Assembly: GCF_004551525.1 (NCBI RefSeq)
Contig: NZ_SATR01000005.1
Span: 1-64,000, forward strand
DNA: 64,000 bases
Source: Vibrio ouci
GTDB taxonomy: Bacteria > Pseudomonadota > Gammaproteobacteria > Enterobacterales > Vibrionaceae
Direction: 5' to 3'
The notes beneath the pieces were generated by a model. The model was not told where the DNA came from and searched no databases. It saw only the letters and a list, made by a program, of their open reading frames with translations. Both the position numbers and the translations under genes were made by a program. Below, in pieces: positions 1 through 8,399 of the stretch; position 1 is the first letter of the stretch; each line of letters starts with the position of its first letter.

Positions 1-147
1 TTTAAAGCTTTAAGTGTGTATCGCAAAGGTAATTTAGTTACTGGGTGCTTAACGGTGCCTTTGTGGAGGCTTGAGCCGTATGCAGTGAAAGTTGCACGTA
101 CGGTTCTGAGGAGGGAGGCACCTGGCAACAGGTGCCGCCTATCCGAC
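1..147 (+). mobile_element. Group II intron, 3' end (domains V and VI), cut by window edge
   Basis: The + strand shows the two conserved 3' domains of a bacterial group II intron. Domain V is at 73-106. Domain VI (about 107-147) is a hairpin with a GCAA loop, arms CACCTG/CAGGTG, and an unpaired A at 141, seven bases from a terminal GAC, the usual place for the lariat branch point. I place the 3' splice junction after 147. Reading + from base 1, an open frame runs through domain V into the exon. This is common where intron sequence happens to be open and is not evidence for a protein. The reverse transcriptase and the 5' half lie outside the window. The intron is antisense to the chemotaxis gene it interrupts, so it cannot splice from that gene's mRNA. 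Confidence 0.85.
73..106 (+). ncRNA. Group II intron domain V
   Basis: This is a 34-nt hairpin, exactly the usual domain V length. It starts GAGCCGTATG, has a GAAA tetraloop and ends CGTACGGTTC. The lower stem pairs GAGCCGTA with TACGGTTC (G-T wobble allowed), and the internal bulge sits in the standard position. Domain V is the catalytic metal-binding core of the ribozyme. The AGC-type triad found in other introns is represented by the AGC at 74-76. Confidence 0.85.
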
Positions 148-677
148 ATACCAGAGCCGACCATCCAGCCCCAAGGTTGAAACATCGTGGCATAACTGGT
201 TTTAGGATCTAATGTTTCTTTGTCTGGATTTCGCCAGTAGTAATCGACAAAACCGCCGCCACTTTGCGCCGTCTGATAAAGTTTCTGCACAAAGTACTGA
301 CCATTACTGTCTTGTAAGTTCATTATGTTGGTACCAAGTAGGGAGAGTACGCCTGTTGAAAGCTGATACCCTTCTCTATCACCAACAAAAATATAGTTGT
401 CACCATCAAAACGCATAGCCGTTATGGTCTCCAATGCTCTGGCTTGAGCCACCTCCTCCGACAGTGCACCGTTTTGGCTCTGTTGGTGATAATATTTGAC
501 GACCCCCAATGCACTTTCAACCATGGTTTCAACGCCACGTTCATAGTTTTCTCGCATGTGCTGGCGAGATGCATCGATATTAAGGAAAGTATTTGTAAGC
601 AGACTGATCGCAAACAGTCCAAGAATTGACCATGCCCTAGCAGCAATGGAGACTTCTTTAAGTTTCGTTACCAACAT
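148..677 (-). pseudogene. Methyl-accepting chemotaxis protein, 5' part, interrupted by the intron
   Basis: Reading the minus strand from an ATG at 677 gives 176 intact codons with no stop. Residues 12-33 form a membrane segment. Residues 36-176 are a periplasmic single Cache-type sensor domain, with the motifs DNYIFV (about 93-98), DYYW (145-148) and a closing PWGWMVGSG (168-176). In this family PWGW is normally followed by a few residues, the second membrane helix, HAMP and the signalling domain. Here the reading frame runs straight into intron sequence at 147/148, and that frame stays open to the window edge. The receptor can therefore only be made truncated or as a chimera unless the rest lies beyond the intron. 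No ligand can be assigned. Assignment to the MCP family rests on the sensor domain alone; a Cache-containing kinase or cyclase is possible but less likely. Confidence 0.72.
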
Positions 678-824
678 AGTTATATACCCTAGCCAAAATT
701 ATAATGAATTACCGACCTTCAAAACCTTATTAAATAAGCGGTTAAATAGGATCGATTTAGATTTTTATTAATTTCAACGTAGCAGTAATTTTTATGCTTT
801 GTGTAACAATGATATGAAATTAGT

Positions 825-865
825 AACACTTAAGAGGTACTAATAAATTAGTCATCTCAAGTGTT
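825..865 (-). terminator. Nested hairpin downstream of the GNAT gene
   Basis: AACACTT (825-831) pairs with AAGTGTT (859-865) and encloses a second perfect hairpin, ACTAAT/ATTAGT (839-852). It lies just after the GNAT stop on the minus strand. There is no strong U-tract, so it is a weak or Rho-assisted terminator candidate, or an mRNA 3' protection structure. Confidence 0.4.
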
Positions 866-876
866 TGATATTTACC

Positions 877-1359
877 TTACGCGTGCAACTTCATCAACAT
901 AATATGCTGTGGGCCTGCAGCTCCACCTAAATAACATTCATTGGTGTCATGGAATCCATTTTTGACGTAGCACTGGTATGCATTGGTATTCTTGCAGTTA
1001 ACGGTTAGATAAATCGAGTGATGATTTGGGTAGTGCTGAGCAAGATAGCCACGCAGTTGACCCATAACTTTCCCGCCATAACCTTGGCCTTGCTGGTGTT
1101 GATCGATCAAAAATGCGCGAAAGCCTAGGCTTCCGCTTTCTGCGAATTCATACGACTGTGAATACAGCATATCAATGAGAAAAATACCAATCACCTGATC
1201 ATGTTTAAGCACTATATGCGGGTGAGTATGTTCGTCGGCATTAATTAACACTTCATCGATTGTACCTACATAGGGCAACTGTTGTTCGGCGACCGATAAT
1301 TGAATCACTTGCTCAAGCAATTCTGTTCTCAATGGAGCTAATTTGACCATACTAACCAT
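877..1359 (-). CDS. GNAT family N-acetyltransferase
   Basis: This 160-residue cytoplasmic protein is close to the usual single-domain GNAT size. The acetyl-CoA pyrophosphate loop is visible at residues 90-95 (QGQGYG, matching Q/R-x-x-G-x-G). It is preceded by a beta-strand with RAFLID and followed by helix and strand elements ending in YVKNGF (about 130-135), the typical 'Y..NGF' closing motif of GNATs. It should transfer an acetyl group from acetyl-CoA to an amine, but the substrate cannot be predicted. Two nearby start codons, residues 1 and 4, are possible and no clear ribosome binding site decides between them. It is divergent from ldhA with about 150 bp between them and appears monocistronic. 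Confidence 0.85.
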   Translation of the reverse strand: MVSMVKLAPLRTELLEQVIQLSVAEQQLPYVGTIDEVLINADEHTHPHIVLKHDQVIGIFLIDMLYSQSYEFAESGSLGFRAFLIDQHQQGQGYGGKVMGQLRGYLAQHYPNHHSIYLTVNCKNTNAYQCYVKNGFHDTNECYLGGAAGPQHIMLMKLHA

Positions 1360-1509
1360 TCAACCAAATAAAAATTATCGCTCAATATAGATCAGACAGT
1401 TACCTCATTCCAAGCTCCAAAATAGCCCTTAATAATTCATGGTTTATTTTTGTTGAAATAAGGTATTCAATAAAGGGATTACTCTCCCCGCAATCTTTGA
1501 GAGGTTTAT

Positions 1510-2508
1510 ATGATAGATGTCGCGGTATTCAGTTCTAAATCTTATGACGAAGTTTCTTTTTCAAAAATTAACCAAACTCATGGTTTCAATCTCCATTTTC
1601 ACGAGTTTCAACTAAACAAAAAAACCGCAAAGATGGCCCACGGTTGCCCTGTTGTCTGTGCTTTTGTTAATGACGACCTATCAAAAGAGGTATTAGAAGC
1701 TCTGTCAGAACAAGGTGTAAAGCTTATTGCCATGCGTTGTGCAGGCTTTGATCGTGTTGATCTAGAAGCAGCAAAACAGCTGGGTATCCAAGTGGTGCGC
1801 GTCCCGGCCTATTCACCTGAGTCTGTAGCCGAGCATACAGTTGGCCTAATGATGAGCCTCAACCGTCGATTCCATAAAGCCTACCAACGCACTAGAGATG
1901 CGAACTTTAACCTTGAAGGCTTAGTGGGTTTTAACTTCTACGGCAAAACCGTCGGCGTTATCGGTACAGGTAAAATTGGTATTGCGACCATGCGCATCCT
2001 AAAAGGTTTAGGGATGAACATTCTTTGTCATGACCCGTATGAGAACCCAATAGCAATAGAAATGGGCGCAAAATATTGCTCAAAAGAAGAGCTATTCCAG
2101 CAAAGTGACATTATTACTCTGCACTGCCCAATGTTTAAGTAAAACTACCACTTACTCGATGAAGCAGCTTTCAATCAGATGAAAGACGGAGTGATGATCA
2201 TTAACACCAGCCGCGGCGGGTTATTAGACTCTGCCGCTGCAGTAGAAGCGCTAAAGAAAGGTCGTATTGGCGCTCTTGGACTTGATGTTTACGAGCACGA
2301 AAAAGAGCTGTTTTTCCAAGATAAATCGAATGACGTTATTGTTGATGATGTTTTCCGCCGCCTATCAGCTTGCCATAACGTTCTATTTACTGGTCACCAA
2401 GCCTTTTTGACTAATGAAGCTTTAGGCAACATTGCAGAAACTACTCTGACAAATATTGAGGCGTTCGCCAATAACCAAGCTTCTGGGAACGAAATCATTG
2501 AGTTTTAA
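1510..2508 (+). pseudogene. ldhA: Fermentative D-lactate dehydrogenase with one in-frame stop
   Basis: The reading frame aligns end to end with the NAD-dependent D-lactate dehydrogenase LdhA (about 330 residues), which reduces pyruvate to D-lactate during fermentation. The Rossmann motif GTGKIG is at residues 152-157. Catalytic Arg (in NTSRGG), Glu (in DVYEHE) and His (in TGHQAF) are all present downstream. A TAA at 2140-2142 (codon 211) interrupts it after the residues CPMFK. The frame continues without shift as NYHLLDEAAF, which matches the family exactly. The E. coli enzyme has Glu-Asn-Tyr-His here, so a single GAA-to-TAA change explains the stop. The upstream fragment lacks the catalytic residues. 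Restart at the ATG at 2179 would give only 109 residues without a cofactor fold. Everything else looks intact, so the mutation is recent or a sequencing error. A GAGG ribosome binding site precedes the ATG. Confidence 0.9.
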
Positions 2509-2520
2509 ACTCACTCAATA

Positions 2521-2549
2521 AAAAAGAGCCCCAATCTTGGGGCTCTTTT
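2521..2549. terminator. Bidirectional terminator between ldhA and lonB-like gene
   Basis: GAGCCCC (2526-2532) and GGGGCTC (2539-2545) form a 7-bp GC-rich stem with a 6-nt loop. An A-run lies to the left and a T-run to the right, so it can serve both converging genes. Confidence 0.9.
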
Positions 2550-2558
2550 CGTTTTTTG

Positions 2559-4919
2559 CTATTTTCTTAACGCATTGAGTTTCGCCTGAGCGATACCGTA
2601 AATAGTATCAATTGGGTAACTGCCTTCTTCACTTGGCGTACCTGCAGGCTTGCCAGTAAACAATTCAATCGCTTCTGTTACATGGTCAATGGCCCAAATA
2701 TTAAATTCTCCTTTCTCTACGGCTTTGACAATATCAGGACGTAGCATCAAGTTATGCATGTTTGAGCGAGGAATGATCACCCCTTGGTTTTCATTGCGGC
2801 CTTTGATAGCACACACATCAAAGAAGCCTTCAATCTTCTCATTCACCCCACCGATTGGCTGAGATTCACCAAACTGGTTCATTGAACCCGTAATCGCAAT
2901 ATCTTGGCGGTTTGGCTGCTTTGAAAAGGCAGACACTACTGCACAGAACTCCGCCATACTCGCACTATCACCATCCACGCCACCATAAGATTGCTCAAAG
3001 GTAATGGTCGTACTCAGCGGAACCTTGGCTGTTTTACCAAATACTGATGATAGATAAGCACTTAGGATCATCACCCCTTTGGAGTGAATACTGCCGCCGA
3101 GATCAACACTGCGCTCAATATCGATCACTTCACCGTCACCGTAACAAGTAGTGGCCGTAATTCGGTTAGGCGCACCAAACATGTATTCGTTTGTACTGAG
3201 CACGGAAAGCGCATTCACTTGGCCAATCGCTTCACCTTCTGTATGAATCAAGGTAGTGCCATTGATAAAGCTTTCCATCACGCTGTCTTTCAGTCGACTA
3301 ACGCGCATCTCTTGATTGGCTAGCGCTTCTTCCACATGGCTACAACGAATCATATTGGAGTTCGCTTGCTTCGCCACGTAATTAGATTCACGCAGTAAGT
3401 TAGCAATGTTCGCAGAGTGCAGAGAAATCTTATTCTGATCCCCTGCTAATCGAGAGCTGTGCTCAATAATGCGCGCAATAGCCTTACGATCGCAGTGAAG
3501 CATGTTGTTGTCATTCACAACACTAGAGATGAACTTGGCGTATTGCAGCTCGGAATCCGCATCACGCTTCATTTCATCTTCAAAATCTGCTGTCACTCGA
3601 AACAGTTCACTGAACTCTGGATCATAGTGCTGCAGAAGTTGATAAGTACGATAATCACCAAACAGGATAATTTTCACATCCAATGGTATAGCTTCAGGAT
3701 CGAGCGAGACTGTCCCCGTTAACGTGAGTTCTTTTTCCAGCGAGGTAAAGCTCAGTTGTCTCGCTCTCAACGCTCGCTTAAGCCCATCCCACACATAAGG
3801 TTGCTCAAGAACCTTCTGTGCATCCATGAGCAGCACACCACCATTGGCTTTGTGCAAACTACCTGGGCGAATCAACGAGAAATCCGTAAACACCGTACCT
3901 TTGAATGTCGCGGTTTCAATGTAGCCAAACAGAGTGTGGTAGTTCGGATTCTCTTCAACCACAATTGGGAAGTCTTCGTTTTTACGGCTTACTAAGACGT
4001 TAACCTTGTAGCGGCGCGGCAATTTCTTATCAAGAGATGCGGTTGCTGCTTCACCTTGCTCAGCACTTTGCTCCAAGAAAATATCGGCGTTTTCGACAAT
4101 GTCCGCTTGCAGCTCTGTAAGGTAGGTCTTGATCGCTGGGTAACCAGAGTAGTCCTTCTTCAATTGCTTAATGAAATGCGTAATAACGTCTAACGTCACA
4201 TCGTCATTGAGTTTTTTGATCTTCTCGCTGTACGTCTCTTCCCATTCAGTGAGCTGCCTAACCATGGTTCGAAGCTGAACTTCAAGGTTATCAATCGCGG
4301 AGCCAAAGTACTCTTGCTCTTTTTTACTCAGCTCATCAAACGTCTCTTCACTGTGCAGATCTTCCCCATTCATCGCGACAAATTGATAATCACCTTGGGT
4401 AGTAATCGTTAAGCTGATCCCTTTGGATTTCGCGTCTTTGGTGATTACCGCAAGCTCGGCTTCTTGCTTAGCTGCCAATTGATTTTTTAACTTATCAGCA
4501 CGGCTAAAATAGAGCTCATTATCAAACGCAAGTGGCATTGCGTTAACCAATTTTGACATCAGCTTTTCGATATCTTGCTTGAGCTTACTGCCAACACCAC
4601 ACGGCAGCTTTAGCACTCTTGGCGTACGAATATCTTCAAAATTCGCCACATAGCACCAATCAAACAGTTCAGTGGCATCGTGTTGATGACGGTTAAGGTA
4701 ACGGAGGATCATCGTCCGTTTACCTAGGCCATTTTGGCCAATCGCATAGATGTTGTAGCCTTTCTCTTTGATCGACATAGCAAACTCGACAGCTTTTTGT
4801 GCTCGCTCTTGTCCGACAATTTCGTCGATAGGCGGTAACTCTTTTGTCGACTTGCTTTCTAGTTTTTCTAGTTCAGCTGTTAGGTATAGCTGACTGGCTT
4901 CAAGTCTTTGAATTGTCAT
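2559..4919 (-). CDS. LonB-like ATP-dependent serine protease (Lon protease family)
   Basis: The 786-residue product has an N-terminal AAA+ segment and a C-terminal Lon-type peptidase domain. Walker A is GQNGLGKR (about residues 61-68). The central region carries GGVLLMDA, a Walker B-like strand. The proteolytic Ser-Lys dyad is visible: Ser in GDSASM (about 652) and Lys in GGVNEKIEG (about 695). It lacks the long N domain of classical LonA and resembles the bacterial family that includes E. coli YcbZ. A long helical, coiled-coil-like insertion (about 140-280) follows the ATPase start. The role should be energy-dependent degradation of misfolded or regulatory proteins in the cytoplasm. The ATG at 4919 is preferred to the GTG three bases earlier because AAGGA then sits 7 nt upstream. 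It is transcribed convergently with ldhA and appears to be a single gene. Confidence 0.85.
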   Translation of the reverse strand: MTIQRLEASQLYLTAELEKLESKSTKELPPIDEIVGQERAQKAVEFAMSIKEKGYNIYAIGQNGLGKRTMILRYLNRHQHDATELFDWCYVANFEDIRTPRVLKLPCGVGSKLKQDIEKLMSKLVNAMPLAFDNELYFSRADKLKNQLAAKQEAELAVITKDAKSKGISLTITTQGDYQFVAMNGEDLHSEETFDELSKKEQEYFGSAIDNLEVQLRTMVRQLTEWEETYSEKIKKLNDDVTLDVITHFIKQLKKDYSGYPAIKTYLTELQADIVENADIFLEQSAEQGEAATASLDKKLPRRYKVNVLVSRKNEDFPIVVEENPNYHTLFGYIETATFKGTVFTDFSLIRPGSLHKANGGVLLMDAQKVLEQPYVWDGLKRALRARQLSFTSLEKELTLTGTVSLDPEAIPLDVKIILFGDYRTYQLLQHYDPEFSELFRVTADFEDEMKRDADSELQYAKFISSVVNDNNMLHCDRKAIARIIEHSSRLAGDQNKISLHSANIANLLRESNYVAKQANSNMIRCSHVEEALANQEMRVSRLKDSVMESFINGTTLIHTEGEAIGQVNALSVLSTNEYMFGAPNRITATTCYGDGEVIDIERSVDLGGSIHSKGVMILSAYLSSVFGKTAKVPLSTTITFEQSYGGVDGDSASMAEFCAVVSAFSKQPNRQDIAITGSMNQFGESQPIGGVNEKIEGFFDVCAIKGRNENQGVIIPRSNMHNLMLRPDIVKAVEKGEFNIWAIDHVTEAIELFTGKPAGTPSEEGSYPIDTIYGIAQAKLNALRK

Positions 4920-5047
4920 CACTCTATCCTTGTGTTGAATACTCTATAAGAACTAGTTTAGGCCAGATTTGGTTATATTTTAGTGACTTACAGCCAATTC
5001 GGGTTTAAGTGATTACTTTTTATCCATTCACGTGCAAATTTTAACAA

Positions 5048-5073
5048 TTAAATGATAACCATTTGCATTGGTT
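5048..5073. promoter_or_regulatory. Palindromic operator candidate, partly Fur-box-like
   Basis: The divergent gap between the lonB-like gene and the DUF2753-like gene holds an inverted repeat AACCA-N7-TGGTT (5057-5073). It overlaps AAATGATAACCATTTGC (from 5050), which shares about 13 of 19 positions with the 19-bp Fur consensus. Either reading suggests regulated expression of the ABC ATPase unit. Neither is a strong match. Confidence 0.35.
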
Positions 5074-5117
5074 AATGAATTGCATTTAAATATAGCGATG
5101 ATTCGTTAGCGGAGTAT

Positions 5118-5618
5118 ATGGATATGGATTTGCAACAGTGCTGGACACACTACCTCAAAGCAGAACAACTATTAGAGCAAGGTCATTGGCCTGAAGCTCA
5201 TTACCTGTATGACCAAGTACTAAACCATCTTCCTACTCACCTACAACACGCGGTAACGGACGAAAATACCAAACCGTGTCAGTTTGGCTGCCTTGTCACT
5301 GGACTGCGTGATGCTGCGGTCTCTCAATCTGAAATCCTAAATAAGATGGGACAGCATCAACAAGCGTTCGATCTGCTCAATCAAACCTATGCTCAACTTC
5401 AGTTTATCTCCATCGAAACATTCGATTTGGTCAATGCGACGCAGCACATCATCCACAAACAGTGCGAAGACTTATTGACCCACATGGGTGCGTTTTGCAG
5501 TGCTCAACGCAGCGCACAATGGATGCTTGAGTTTGAAGGTGTACAAAAGGCCCACCACTATTTTACAACGCTAAAGCAATACAACGCTGTCATGGAACAG
5601 TCGAACATAATAAATTAA
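5118..5618 (+). CDS. DUF2753-like small TPR-type protein
   Basis: A 166-residue soluble protein with no signal peptide, rich in Gln and His. The helical pattern (LKAEQLLEQGHWPEAHYLYD near the start, and MGQHQQAFDLLNQTYAQL at about 75-92) has the A-G-Y-A spacing of tetratricopeptide helices, so a protein-binding role is plausible. It contains Cys residues in KPCQFGCL and KQCEDL. From memory it resembles the DUF2753 family of vibrios; no function is known for that family. It ends 12 bp before the ABC ATPase gene, which has its own AAGGA site, so the two are probably co-transcribed. A second start at codon 3 has better spacing from the GGAG site. Confidence 0.6.
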   Translation: MDMDLQQCWTHYLKAEQLLEQGHWPEAHYLYDQVLNHLPTHLQHAVTDENTKPCQFGCLVTGLRDAAVSQSEILNKMGQHQQAFDLLNQTYAQLQFISIETFDLVNATQHIIHKQCEDLLTHMGAFCSAQRSAQWMLEFEGVQKAHHYFTTLKQYNAVMEQSNIIN

Positions 5619-5630
5619 TAAGGAAATATC

Positions 5631-7253
5631 ATGTCACAGACGACCATTTTATCGGTTAAAAACCTATCGGTGAGCTTTACCACCAATGATGGTATTGTCG
5701 ACGCAGTCAAGGATGTCAGTTTCGACCTATTTCAGGGCGAAACCCTCGCAATCGTAGGTGAATCAGGCAGCGGCAAGTCCGTTTCAACTAATGCGTTGAT
5801 GCAGCTATTACCCAATAATGCTCTGATCCACTCTCAATCTCATATTGAATTCGAAAGCAAATCATTGCTTGATCTACCTGAAAAAGAGATGCAGTCGATT
5901 CGCGGCGACCGTATCGGAATGATTTTTCAAGAACCGATGACGTCATTAAACCCGTTTATGCGCGTTGGTATTCAAGTGGCTGAAGCGATTATGTGCCATC
6001 GCAGTGTGACCCGCTCGCAAGCAAAAGCGAAAGTGCTGGAGCTGTTCGATTTGGTTCATTTGCCAAACCCGCAGCAAGCTTACACCAAGTATCCACACGA
6101 GTTCTCTGGCGGTCAGCTACAGCGCATTATGATCGCCATGGCGCTAATTAATGAACCTGACATATTGATTGCCGATGAGCCAACAACTGCGCTAGACGTG
6201 ACTGTACAAGCGGAAGTGCTTAACCTGATCAAAGAAATTCAGGCCAAAATGGGCATGTCTATCTTATTTATCACTCACGACTTAGGGGTAGTTAAACACC
6301 TTGCTGATCGAGTCATCGTGATGTGTAAAGGGGATGTCGTTGAGCAAGGAGAGTGCGACGCGCTATTTGCTAACCCTCAGCACGAATACACGCAAATGCT
6401 GATCAACTCGATACCAAAAGGCAGCAAAGACCCGATTTCAGAGCATGCCCCTGCTCTACTTCAAGCTGATGATATCCGTGTGAAGTTCCTTATTAAATCT
6501 CACTTCCTACCAAGCAAGAGTCAATATTTTGAGGCGGTTAAAGGGATCTCGTTAGAGCTAAAACAAGGTGAGACCTTAGGTATTGTTGGAGAGTCTGGCT
6601 CAGGTAAATCGACCCTTGGACGCGCGCTTATTGGATTACTTCCATCGACAGGTCGCATCCAATTTAGAGGGCAAGATCTTGCTAACCTCAGCGAGAAGCA
6701 GCGCTTTGAGCTCAAGAAAGATGTTCAAATGGTGTTCCAAGATCCATATGGTTCGCTATCTCCACGCATGACGGTCGGTGACATTATTACCGAGGCACTG
6801 ACCGTTCACCAGCCACAGTTAACGCGCCAACAACGCATGGCTCGTGCACGCAAAGCGCTGGAAGAAGTAAGACTCGACTCGCATTCTATTAACCGTTATC
6901 CACACGAGTTTTCTGGAGGGCAACGACAGCGTATTGCCATCGCACGCGCGCTGATTCTTGAGCCTTCGTTCATCTTACTGGATGAGCCAACATCGGCACT
7001 CGATCGTTCGGTTCAGTTGACGGTTATCGACTTGCTTAAAGATATTCAAAAGAAACATAACATTGGTTTCTTGTTTATCAGCCACGATCTGAGTGTCGTA
7101 AAAGCGCTGTCAGACCGAGTATTGGTTATGCAGAAAGGCGAAGTGAAGGAACAAGGCACCGCTGATGAGATATTCCATAACCCGCAAAGCGACTATACCA
7201 AGAAACTGATTGCCGCTTCCTTCGATTTAGATGAAGAAATCGAAGCAGCATAG
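5631..7253 (+). CDS. yejF: Peptide ABC transporter ATPase with two fused nucleotide-binding domains (YejF type)
   Basis: The 540-residue protein contains two complete ABC ATPase domains. Domain 1 has Walker A GESGSGKS (43-50), signature FSGGQLQR and Walker B ILIADEPTTALD. Domain 2 has Walker A GESGSGKS (about 320-327), signature FSGGQRQR and Walker B FILLDEPTSALD. Each domain ends with the oligopeptide-type C-terminal extension (HEYTQMLINSIP; SDYTKKLIAASF). This is the layout of YejF, the ATPase of the YejABEF importer for peptides and microcin C. The yejA, yejB and yejE partners are not adjacent here: the upstream neighbour is the DUF2753-like gene and the downstream neighbour a LysR gene in the opposite direction. 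It must therefore work with permeases encoded elsewhere or have another partner. An intrinsic terminator follows. Confidence 0.88.
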   Translation: MSQTTILSVKNLSVSFTTNDGIVDAVKDVSFDLFQGETLAIVGESGSGKSVSTNALMQLLPNNALIHSQSHIEFESKSLLDLPEKEMQSIRGDRIGMIFQEPMTSLNPFMRVGIQVAEAIMCHRSVTRSQAKAKVLELFDLVHLPNPQQAYTKYPHEFSGGQLQRIMIAMALINEPDILIADEPTTALDVTVQAEVLNLIKEIQAKMGMSILFITHDLGVVKHLADRVIVMCKGDVVEQGECDALFANPQHEYTQMLINSIPKGSKDPISEHAPALLQADDIRVKFLIKSHFLPSKSQYFEAVKGISLELKQGETLGIVGESGSGKSTLGRALIGLLPSTGRIQFRGQDLANLSEKQRFELKKDVQMVFQDPYGSLSPRMTVGDIITEALTVHQPQLTRQQRMARARKALEEVRLDSHSINRYPHEFSGGQRQRIAIARALILEPSFILLDEPTSALDRSVQLTVIDLLKDIQKKHNIGFLFISHDLSVVKALSDRVLVMQKGEVKEQGTADEIFHNPQSDYTKKLIAASFDLDEEIEAA

Positions 7254-7300
7254 GTCAACCTGACCTAGACTTAATAAGTTCGGTTTGGCCGCCGACTTAA

Positions 7301-7330
7301 TGCCGATGCACGGATGCATCGGCATTTTTT
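7301..7330 (+). terminator. Intrinsic terminator after the ABC ATPase gene
   Basis: A perfect 10-bp stem, TGCCGATGCA/TGCATCGGCA, with a CGGA loop is followed by six T residues on the + strand. Confidence 0.93.
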
Positions 7331-7344
7331 CATCATAAGAACGA

Positions 7345-8244
7345 TCAGAAGTAGTGAGAGATAGCTAAGTAGCGAGTTCGAATATGCTCGATCAGTAGCT
7401 TTACTTTGTTTGGCAGCTGACGAGTAAATGGGTAAACCGCATATATTCCCAATCGCTTGCCAACTTGTTCTGGAAACAGATCGACTAACTGCCCATTGCG
7501 AATGTCGTGATAGACCAAACAACGCGGCACGTAAGCAACACCGTGTCCACCCAACGCGGCCTTTCTAAGCGCGGTTGCGTTATCAGTCGAAAATGAGCCA
7601 GACACTTTAACGATGTAGTTGCCTTGCTTTGCTTTGAATTCCCACTCACTTGCCCCCGTCGTCTGATAAGCATATTGAAGACAATTGTGTAAGGTGAGAT
7701 CTTGTGGCTCATTGGGTTTGCTGTTGCGCGCAATATAGGCAGGCGACGCACATACCACCCATTGCGAATCGAGTATATGCCGAGCGATCAAACTGGAGTC
7801 CTCTAGGTAACCAGTACGAATGACTAAGTCATATCCGCCCTCAACTAAATCAACAAAGCGGTTATCAAGCGACATATCGACTGATAAACCGGGATGAAGG
7901 TTACAAAACTCGGCGACAGCGTCAGCCAAGATCAAATCACCAGAAATGGAGGGAACAGACATTTTGATATGACCGCTGACATTTTCACCAAAGCCTGAAA
8001 CTGCGTCCATAGCCTCCTGAGTGGCTTGCTTCACAGTTTTGGCGCCTTGGGTGAGTGCCTTACCTGCCTCGGTCAACGTCAATTTACGCGTTGTTCGATA
8101 TAATAGCTGAACACCTATCTCCTCTTCGAGTCTGGCAATTCTTTTGCTAACTACCGAATTTGTAAGGCTATTTGCTTCAGCCACCTTACTAAAGCTGCCC
8201 ATTTCAACCACTTGAGAAAATAGTATTAGGTCATCTGCACGCAT
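7345..8244 (-). CDS. LysR family transcriptional regulator, probable lactate operon regulator
   Basis: The 299-residue protein has an N-terminal winged helix-turn-helix (residues about 1-60, with SFSKVAEANSLTNSVVSKRI and the RTTRKLTLTEAG wing) and a LysR substrate-binding domain (about 90-295) with the VIRTGYL and GHGVAYVP elements of the AaeR/DsdC-like group. It is divergent from lctP with about 155 bp between the two starts. That is the classic layout for a LysR activator of the neighbouring operon, so an effector related to lactate is a reasonable inference, although it has not been shown. GntR-type LldR regulates lactate genes in enteric bacteria; no such gene is present here. Confidence 0.85.
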   Translation of the reverse strand: MRADDLILFSQVVEMGSFSKVAEANSLTNSVVSKRIARLEEEIGVQLLYRTTRKLTLTEAGKALTQGAKTVKQATQEAMDAVSGFGENVSGHIKMSVPSISGDLILADAVAEFCNLHPGLSVDMSLDNRFVDLVEGGYDLVIRTGYLEDSSLIARHILDSQWVVCASPAYIARNSKPNEPQDLTLHNCLQYAYQTTGASEWEFKAKQGNYIVKVSGSFSTDNATALRKAALGGHGVAYVPRCLVYHDIRNGQLVDLFPEQVGKRLGIYAVYPFTRQLPNKVKLLIEHIRTRYLAISHYF

Positions 8245-8305
8245 TGATTATGTCACTTTTGGAACTAATTATTTTCATTATTTCCCTATATCCACAAAAA
8301 ATAAA

Positions 8306-8321
8306 GAGGTAAATTCACCTC
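8306..8321. promoter_or_regulatory. Inverted repeat in the LysR-lctP intergenic region
   Basis: GAGGT-AAATTC-ACCTC is a perfect 5-bp inverted repeat with a 6-nt spacer in the middle of the divergent promoter region. It is a candidate binding site for the LysR regulator. The direct repeat CTACAGA lies closer to lctP (about 8361-8382). Confidence 0.4.
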
Positions 8322-8399
8322 CAATTAACAAACACGTCACAAATATAAATTCTAAGAAACTCTACAGAGTTCAGCCTACAGAATGTAAAGGACATACTA

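Noticed and set aside
1..180. Open + strand frame through the group II intron and into the receptor gene
   Set aside because: It runs through catalytic RNA domain V/VI. It has no start or domain in the window and is better explained by chance openness of the intron.
2179..2508. Independent gene from the ATG at 2179
   Set aside because: It is the in-frame remainder of ldhA, has no ribosome binding site of its own and lacks a complete fold.
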